This document shows, one piece after another, positions 14,259 to 17,774 of a DNA stretch of 17,774 bases. Source of the stretch: CAIPSZ01 sp038065015 (lineage in GTDB: Bacteria; Patescibacteriota; Patescibacteriia; PEXW01); NCBI GenBank assembly GCA_038065015.1, contig JBBTRU010000011.1, positions 1 to 17,774 on the forward strand. The letters are read 5' to 3'. The translations under genes and the position numbers were made by a program. How positions within the stretch are numbered: position 1 is the stretch's first letter; each line of letters begins with the position of its first letter. The notes below the pieces were generated by a model. The model worked only from the letters and a program-made list of their open reading frames with translations, was not told the origin of the DNA and did no database searches.

Positions 14259-14624
14259 TTAGGTTTTGGTTTGGAACGGGCGGGCAATGACGTGTGCAAT
14301 GAGTATGATGGTCAATGCAATGCCGAGAAAAAAGATAATGAAAAACCAAAAAAAGAACAGCATTATGCCAGAGAGCACGCCAACGACTAGGGTCAAGGGC
14401 CAGAGTAACGTATGGCTAACGAGGATGAGCCAGCTCGGATACGGAAGAGCGTAGTACGCTCGCAAGGTCGGTTGACTCATCATGAGGTCAGACTCCGGCC
14501 CGCGTGCCTCCTCCAGGTTTACATTGTCTAGCCAGAAGGCTAATCGCCAGAACTTTACCATCGTCAGTCCCGCGCCAATAACGATATACGCCAAGAGCCA
14601 TTGACCAAGGGTGAATCCGTCCAT
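14259..14624 (-). CDS. Small membrane protein, three predicted helices, unknown function
   Basis: The 121-residue protein is not recognised. It has a hydrophobic helix at about 6-26, a polar, partly acidic cytoplasmic or external segment (33-56, including NVNLEEARGPESD), and two further helices (about 64-84 and 86-112), the last very rich in Phe and Ile. The start is well supported by GGAGG (14630-14634) 5 bp before the ATG. It follows msrA by 64 bp and ends just before a strong terminator, so it is probably the last gene of the msrA unit, although TTGACG overlapping the msrA stop with a poor TAGGCT at 17 bp might be a separate weak promoter. A short hairpin (GGGTA/TACCC, 14644-14661) lies in the gap. 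The base composition is visibly more A+T-rich than the neighbours. Confidence 0.75.
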   Translation of the reverse strand: MDGFTLGQWLLAYIVIGAGLTMVKFWRLAFWLDNVNLEEARGPESDLMMSQPTLRAYYALPYPSWLILVSHTLLWPLTLVVGVLSGIMLFFFWFFIIFFLGIALTIILIAHVIARPFQTKT

Positions 14625-14688
14625 ATTTTCCTCCGTGCAGTTTGGGTATGTATTTCTACCCGCAGCCTATGCCGAGGCGTGCCGTGCG

Positions 14689-15225
14689 TCAAGCCTGATG
14701 TGTTTTCAGCAAGTGGTACTGTTTTCGAAACTTCGCCAACTTCGGGCTTATCACCGCCTGGCAATAGGGCTGGTCTGGATTGTTGGCGTAGTAATTACGA
14801 TGGTAGTCCTCGGCGGGGTAGAAATTTGTGAGCGGCTCTATAGTAGTAACAATTGGCGCGTCAAAGGTTTTGTCGGCAGTTAACTTAGCCATTACCTTTT
14901 CCGCGATTTGCCGTTGCTCCGAGTCGTGGAAGAAAATAACCGACCGGTACTGCTCACCCACGTCATTGCCTTGGCGGTTTAACGTCGTAGGATTGTGCGA
15001 GCCGAAGAATACCTCAACGAGCTGCTCGTACGAAATAACGGTTGGGTCAAACGCAATGCGTGCTACCTCAACGTGGCTGGTGGTTCCGGTGTAGACTTGT
15101 GTGTCGGTCGGGTTTTCTGTGTGTCCGCCTGAGTAACCCGGCATGACGGACGTTACGCCTTTCAAGCTCAAGAAGATTGTTTCCGTACACCAAAAGCAAC
15201 CAGAACCGAAAGTTGCCGTTGACAT
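14689..15225 (-). CDS. msrA: Peptide-methionine (S)-S-oxide reductase
   Basis: The 178-residue protein is a standard-length MsrA, reducing the S-epimer of methionine sulfoxide. The active-site motif GCFWCTE (9-15) contains catalytic Cys10 and the conserved Glu15; PGYSGG (29-34), YTGTTSHVE (45-53), FFGSHNPTTLNRQGNDVG (73-90) and EQYRS (91-95) follow in the usual order, and a third cysteine sits in PYCQAVISPKL near the C-terminus. No signal peptide, so cytoplasmic. The ATG is one base after the stop of the upstream small membrane protein (TAA, G, ATG), so translation is coupled. Together with msrB at 13782-14165 it gives repair of both sulfoxide epimers. Confidence 0.95.
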   Translation of the reverse strand: MSTATFGSGCFWCTETIFLSLKGVTSVMPGYSGGHTENPTDTQVYTGTTSHVEVARIAFDPTVISYEQLVEVFFGSHNPTTLNRQGNDVGEQYRSVIFFHDSEQRQIAEKVMAKLTADKTFDAPIVTTIEPLTNFYPAEDYHRNYYANNPDQPYCQAVISPKLAKFRKQYHLLKTHQA

Positions 15226-15226
15226 C

Positions 15227-15607
15227 TTACAGGCTGGCTAAGGCAAGCACAGTGAAAACCAGGATGGCCTCAATAAACAAAAAACCTACGGTCGTGGCAG
15301 CAAATTCCACCGCTTCCCTTTTTTTACCATCCAAGTACAGCATTATTGGCCGACCGAACACCAGCAACCCCACAATGGCGGCCGAGAGGGTAAAGAGCAG
15401 CAAGAAAGCCACGGGTGCCAGGAAGGTATCTGGCTGCCCACCAAATATTCGCTCGACATTGAACATGAGGAAAGAGACGAAGCTAATGTAGACAACCACG
15501 CCCAGCGAGTGCAGGAATGCTTGTGCCTGCAAACCCAACCCGTTTTTGGTCGGGGCGTGCGTGGTCTGCAGATGTGCTGCTTTGCGTCGTTGTTTTGCTT
15601 TTGGCAT
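15227..15607 (-). CDS. Small membrane protein, three predicted helices, unknown function
   Basis: The 126-residue protein is not recognised. It has a basic N-terminus (MPKAKQRRKAAH), which predicts a cytoplasmic N-terminal tail, then helices at about 34-50, 62-85 and 104-124, with a short charged loop DGKKREAVE (93-101) before the last. The start at 15607 is chosen because GGAGGG (15611-15616) lies 3 bp upstream; longer upstream starts would run into dedA. It is translationally coupled to msrA (1-bp gap), so it may take part in the oxidative-stress response or simply share expression. A promoter at 15639-15667 drives the pair. Confidence 0.72.
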   Translation of the reverse strand: MPKAKQRRKAAHLQTTHAPTKNGLGLQAQAFLHSLGVVVYISFVSFLMFNVERIFGGQPDTFLAPVAFLLLFTLSAAIVGLLVFGRPIMLYLDGKKREAVEFAATTVGFLFIEAILVFTVLALASL

Positions 15608-15630
15608 ATTCCCTCCTATTAAAAATGGAA

Positions 15631-15649
15631 CATGATCAACTATATCATG
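15631..15649. repeat. Inverted repeat overlapping the promoter of the membrane protein-msrA unit
   Basis: CATGAT (15631-15636) and ATCATG (15644-15649) form a 6-bp inverted repeat with a 7-bp centre. It covers the -10 box (15639-15644) and the probable start site, a position suited to a repressor operator or redox-responsive regulator. Confidence 0.4.
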
Positions 15650-15667
15650 TCTTCGCTGGCTCGTCAG
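15639..15667 (-). promoter_or_regulatory. sigma70-type promoter for the membrane protein-msrA unit
   Basis: CTGACG (15662-15667) and TATAGT (15639-15644) are spaced by 17 bp, and the leader to the ATG at 15607 would be about 25 bases and carry GGAGGG. The -35 box overlaps the dedA stop codon (15664-15666). Confidence 0.65.
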
Positions 15668-16299
15668 TTGCCCGAAATCGGGGATTTCGTAGGTCGCCAG
15701 TGCCGCCACACTCGATAGACGTAGTAGAGTACGGCCAGGCCAATAATGCCGTAGAGCACCAGGTCAATTTTCTCGCTGTACGTGCGGATACTTTCCCAAT
15801 TCTCACCCAGCTTGAAGCCCACCCACGCCAGGAACATGTTCCAGATGCCCGCCCCGAAGAGCGTGTACAGCATGAAGCGCCCCAGGGGCATGCGGCCCAC
15901 GCCGGCGGGAATGGAAATGAAATGGCGGACAGCCGGGATAAAGCGACTGACGAAAATTGCCGCACTACCGCGGCGTTGGAAGAAGCGCTCGGTTATTTCT
16001 AAGTGGTGCTCGTTGAGCAACAGGAATTTACCGAACTTGAGCACCAGCGGCCGCCCGCCCTTCGCGCCAATCCAGTACGACACCAGTGAACCGACAAGGC
16101 TGCCAATAGTGCTCGCAATGGCTACGGCAATCCAGGTGAGCGTGCCATCGTAAATGAGGAAACCCGCAAACGGCATGACCGCCTCGCTCGGGATTGGCGC
16201 AATCATACTCTCCAAGGCCATAAGCAAGGTAATGCCCGGGTAGCCCGCCGTTTCGATGAACGTCGTGGCAATATGGATGATGGATTCGGTGAGGGCCAT
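15664..16299 (-). CDS. DedA family membrane protein (VTT/SNARE-associated domain)
   Basis: The 211-residue protein is a typical DedA family member, a group linked to flipping of lipid carriers (undecaprenyl phosphate) or phospholipids and to membrane potential and pH homeostasis. Signatures are ESMIAPIPSEAVMPFAGFL (30-48), a glycine-rich segment before YWIGAKGGRPLV (94-105), FFQRRGSAAIFVSRFIPAVR (124-143) with the conserved F-R-P-R pattern, and GAGIWN (168-173). It starts 3 bp after the stop of the preceding 193-residue protein gene. If it recycles undecaprenyl phosphate, it fits the glycan-assembly theme of the other envelope genes, but this is inference. Confidence 0.9.
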   Translation of the reverse strand: MALTESIIHIATTFIETAGYPGITLLMALESMIAPIPSEAVMPFAGFLIYDGTLTWIAVAIASTIGSLVGSLVSYWIGAKGGRPLVLKFGKFLLLNEHHLEITERFFQRRGSAAIFVSRFIPAVRHFISIPAGVGRMPLGRFMLYTLFGAGIWNMFLAWVGFKLGENWESIRTYSEKIDLVLYGIIGLAVLYYVYRVWRHWRPTKSPISGN

Positions 16300-16302
16300 G
16301 GG

Positions 16303-16884
16303 TTACTTTTTTACAATGCGAATGACCTTATTGCCAAGGTGTTGTTCCTGCATTTGTTTTTCGTCCTGTGTGTATATTCGTGTGTCATAAGTAGACCAAC
16401 CAATAATTGGTTCACGCGAAACCGGAATGAGGAAATCTGCTTTTCCACCTTCACCGCAAGCTATGAACAGGCGGCCGTCCAGCGCGGCAATATCCTCGTT
16501 CGTTTTCAGTATTCGGCCCTTTGCATCAACGATGTGCACTTTTTTGCCCTTACCTTGTGCATACGAAAGGAGAAGCTGATCATACTGTGTTTCGTTCTCA
16601 CCAAACATATGTATGGATTCCTTCGGTGCATTTGCTGGTACCCATGCAAAGTCTGGTACGTAGACCAGGGCATCTTGCGGTTCATACTCTTTACCCTCGA
16701 CCTTTTTAAATCGCTGCGTCCGTCCGTCTGGAAGATATGTATAGGTTGAACCTCGGGCCGTTTCGACTGACTGAATTGATTCGTGGAGCGGGGGTTTCAC
16801 GTCTTTCACCTCTGGTTGCGACGGCTGCTCAATGGTCGCTTCCATTTCCTCTTGGCTTGGGCCTGTTTCAATGCCGTTTCGCAT
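16303..16884 (-). CDS. Soluble hypothetical protein, 193 residues
   Basis: I do not recognise this protein. It has no signal peptide or transmembrane helix. The first 40 residues are charged, proline- and glutamate-rich and probably disordered. A mixed alpha/beta region follows with STYTYLPDGRTQRFKKVEGK (46-65), DALVYVPDFAWVP (71-83), a basic KGKKVHIVDAKGRILK (112-127), and LFIACGEGGKADFLIPVSRE (139-158) with the only cysteine (143). It ends with a basic tail (VIRIVKK). It sits 9 bp after the metal-transporter gene and 3 bp before dedA, so it is probably co-transcribed with both. Base composition is lower in G+C than either neighbour, which may indicate separate acquisition. No strong ribosome binding site; the start is set by spacing. 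Confidence 0.7.
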   Translation of the reverse strand: MRNGIETGPSQEEMEATIEQPSQPEVKDVKPPLHESIQSVETARGSTYTYLPDGRTQRFKKVEGKEYEPQDALVYVPDFAWVPANAPKESIHMFGENETQYDQLLLSYAQGKGKKVHIVDAKGRILKTNEDIAALDGRLFIACGEGGKADFLIPVSREPIIGWSTYDTRIYTQDEKQMQEQHLGNKVIRIVKK

Positions 16885-16893
16885 AAAAATTTC

Positions 16894-17577
16894 TTAAGTA
16901 AATAGCTCCTGCACCATACCAATTTCGGCCATGGTGGCGCAACCAATGGCAATGCTGGCGAGTCCGGCGGTCACGCTTAGACCCATGTGCAGCCGATGCA
17001 TGCGCGAGGCCGCGAGAAAAGGCAGGCTAATGAGTATGGTCACCACGGCCATGCCAAGCATTGTGCCCAGGCCGAAGATGAGGATATACAGAATGCCGAG
17101 TGGTAATGATCGTACTGTTGCCAGTACCAGGAGCATGAGCGCCGCGCTGCCGGCCAGGCCGTGGACCATGCCCACGGCAAAGGACATGTGGGCATGTTGG
17201 TGGCTTGGGTTGTTTGCGTGGGCATGCAGGTGTACGTGCGCTTCGCCGTCGTGCTGGTGCGGGTGAATGTGGATCTGGTCTTTGCGGATGCGCCAGAGTA
17301 CACGGCCGCCCAAGACAACGAGCATAAGCCCGACGATGAACTCGAAGCCGAGCCCAAGCCGCGCAGGGATGGTCAGGCCGAACGCCAGAACAATACCCCC
17401 GGCGATGAGTAGCGTCGTGGTGTGCCCCAAGCCCCAGAACGCGCCAATCCGCGCGGCTTTCTTCAGGCTCTTGGTTTGGCTGGTAATCGTCGAAACCGCC
17501 ACCACGTGATCAGCGTCGAGCGCGTGCTTAAGGCCGAGGAGCAAACCTAGGCCGAGGATGGAGAGGAGGTTAAGCAT
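16894..17577 (-). CDS. NiCoT/NicO/UreH-type nickel-cobalt transporter with histidine-rich loop
   Basis: The 227-residue polytopic protein carries HALDADH (18-24), the metal-selectivity signature of the NiCoT family in the first helix, followed by GLGHT (50-54 region), another conserved motif of the NicO/UreH superfamily. About six hydrophobic helices are predicted. A central loop (103-130) contains 11 histidines, a probable cytoplasmic or periplasmic metal-binding segment. It is shorter than classical NiCoT proteins (about 330 residues) and closer to UreH/SulE-domain proteins, so import of Ni/Co or efflux of a metal are both open. No urease, hydrogenase or cobalamin gene is in the window. It is the first gene of an operon with a 193-residue soluble protein and DedA. 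A TATATT at about 36 bp upstream could be its -10, with a poor -35. Confidence 0.85.
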   Translation of the reverse strand: MLNLLSILGLGLLLGLKHALDADHVVAVSTITSQTKSLKKAARIGAFWGLGHTTTLLIAGGIVLAFGLTIPARLGLGFEFIVGLMLVVLGGRVLWRIRKDQIHIHPHQHDGEAHVHLHAHANNPSHQHAHMSFAVGMVHGLAGSAALMLLVLATVRSLPLGILYILIFGLGTMLGMAVVTILISLPFLAASRMHRLHMGLSVTAGLASIAIGCATMAEIGMVQELFT

Positions 17578-17596
17578 AGTATTCGAGATTCAACAA

Positions 17597-17624
17597 TTGA
17601 CTTACCATTGCAATATAGTAGAGT
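17597..17624 (+). promoter_or_regulatory. Promoter for tRNA-Ser
   Basis: TTGACT (17597-17602) and TAGAGT (17619-17624) are spaced by 16 bp, ending 11 bp before the tRNA 5' end. It lies in the gap between the divergent metal-transporter and tRNA genes. Confidence 0.55.
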
Positions 17625-17635
17625 CTAACACACGC

Positions 17636-17725
17636 GGAAGGGTGGCTGAGTGGTCGAAAGCGCCGCACTCGAAATGCGGTATACCCGTAAGGGTATCGAG
17701 GGTTCGAATCCTTCCCCTTCCGCCA
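17636..17725 (+). tRNA. tRNA-Ser (anticodon CGA)
   Basis: The 90-base gene folds into a class II tRNA: acceptor GGAAGGG/CCCTTCC, D-arm GGCTGAGTGGTCGAAAGC region, anticodon stem CCGCA/TGCGG with loop CTCGAAA (anticodon CGA, reading UCG), a long variable arm ATACCC-GTAA-GGGTAT typical of serine tRNAs, T-arm GAGGG-TTCGAAT-CCTTC, discriminator G and an encoded CCA (17723-17725). Confidence 0.97.
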
Positions 17726-17761
17726 AAAAACGAAATCGGATTTTAGAGCCGAAATGGGGTC

Positions 17762-17774
17762 GCGCCGAAGGCGC
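17762..17774 (+). terminator. Partial hairpin at the window edge, possible terminator
   Basis: GCGCC, GAA, GGCGC is a perfect 5-bp stem ending exactly at the window end, and GGGGTC upstream (17756-17761) may extend it if the continuation is GACCCC. Any T-run would lie beyond the window, so it is only a candidate for closing the tRNA transcript. Confidence 0.3.

Noticed and set aside
15673..15689. Hairpin CGAAATC-GGG-GATTTCG at the end of dedA as a terminator
   Set aside because: It lies inside the coding sequence and is not followed by a T-run on the minus strand.
1..17774. CRISPR array, insertion sequence, rRNA or prophage genes
   Set aside because: No regularly spaced direct repeats, no transposase or integrase motifs and no rRNA-like segments were seen; the only repeats are the two intergenic palindromic elements.
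1..17774. Alternative genetic code with TGA as an amino acid (as in some CPR lineages)
   Set aside because: TGA ends several genes at the expected family length (for example the isomerase at 1927-1929) or at tight operon junctions (3747-3749, 10581-10583), so the standard bacterial code is in use.

Overview
This window of mid-to-high G+C DNA is bacterial and gene-dense, and uses the standard bacterial code (several genes stop at TGA). It holds 19 protein genes (one cut by the left edge), one tRNA, several sigma70-type promoters, three clear hairpin terminators and two palindromic repeat elements. The gene mix suggests a Candidate Phyla Radiation (Patescibacteria) or similarly streamlined genome: several small TrbC/VirB2-like two-helix membrane proteins with signal peptides, many polytopic membrane glycosyltransferase-like proteins, separate msrA and msrB, tightly packed operons and few biosynthetic genes. 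This is an inference; there is no rRNA or phylogenetic marker beyond yebC to prove it.

Layout. 1-604 (minus): yebC, with a very good promoter. 677-805: a 129-bp palindromic intergenic element of the 'CATTGCGAG...GAAGCAATCTC' type. 868-1929 (plus): a phosphoglucose/phosphomannose isomerase-family gene, followed by a REP-pair-like (BIME-like) structure and a rho-independent terminator. 2145-7737 (plus): a likely operon of an STT3-like membrane protein, a SAM methyltransferase and two tandem paralogous 553-residue membrane proteins. It converges, with a 20-bp overlap, on a minus-strand DUF2079 membrane protein (7718-9649).

9750-13725 (minus): galU, a membrane-anchored solute-binding-like protein, and three VirB2/TrbC-like proteins. 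The first four genes are spaced by 1, 3 and 1 nt and so should be translationally coupled. The first VirB2-like protein carries an apparent C-terminal peptidoglycan-binding domain. The last has its own strong promoter, leader hairpin, strong ribosome binding site and terminator. This galU/binding-protein/pilin-like cluster is the most interesting part of the window.

13782-17577 (minus): msrB, a terminator, a small membrane protein, msrA coupled to another small membrane protein, then an operon of a NiCoT-type metal transporter, an unrecognised 193-residue soluble protein and a DedA protein. 17636-17725 (plus): tRNA-Ser(CGA).

The common theme is the cell envelope: sugar-phosphate interconversion (isomerase), UDP-glucose supply (GalU), membrane enzymes probably acting on lipid-linked sugars, surface assembly (VirB2-like proteins, peptidoglycan-binding domain), oxidative repair of methionine (MsrA/MsrB), and membrane homeostasis and metal uptake (DedA, NiCoT).
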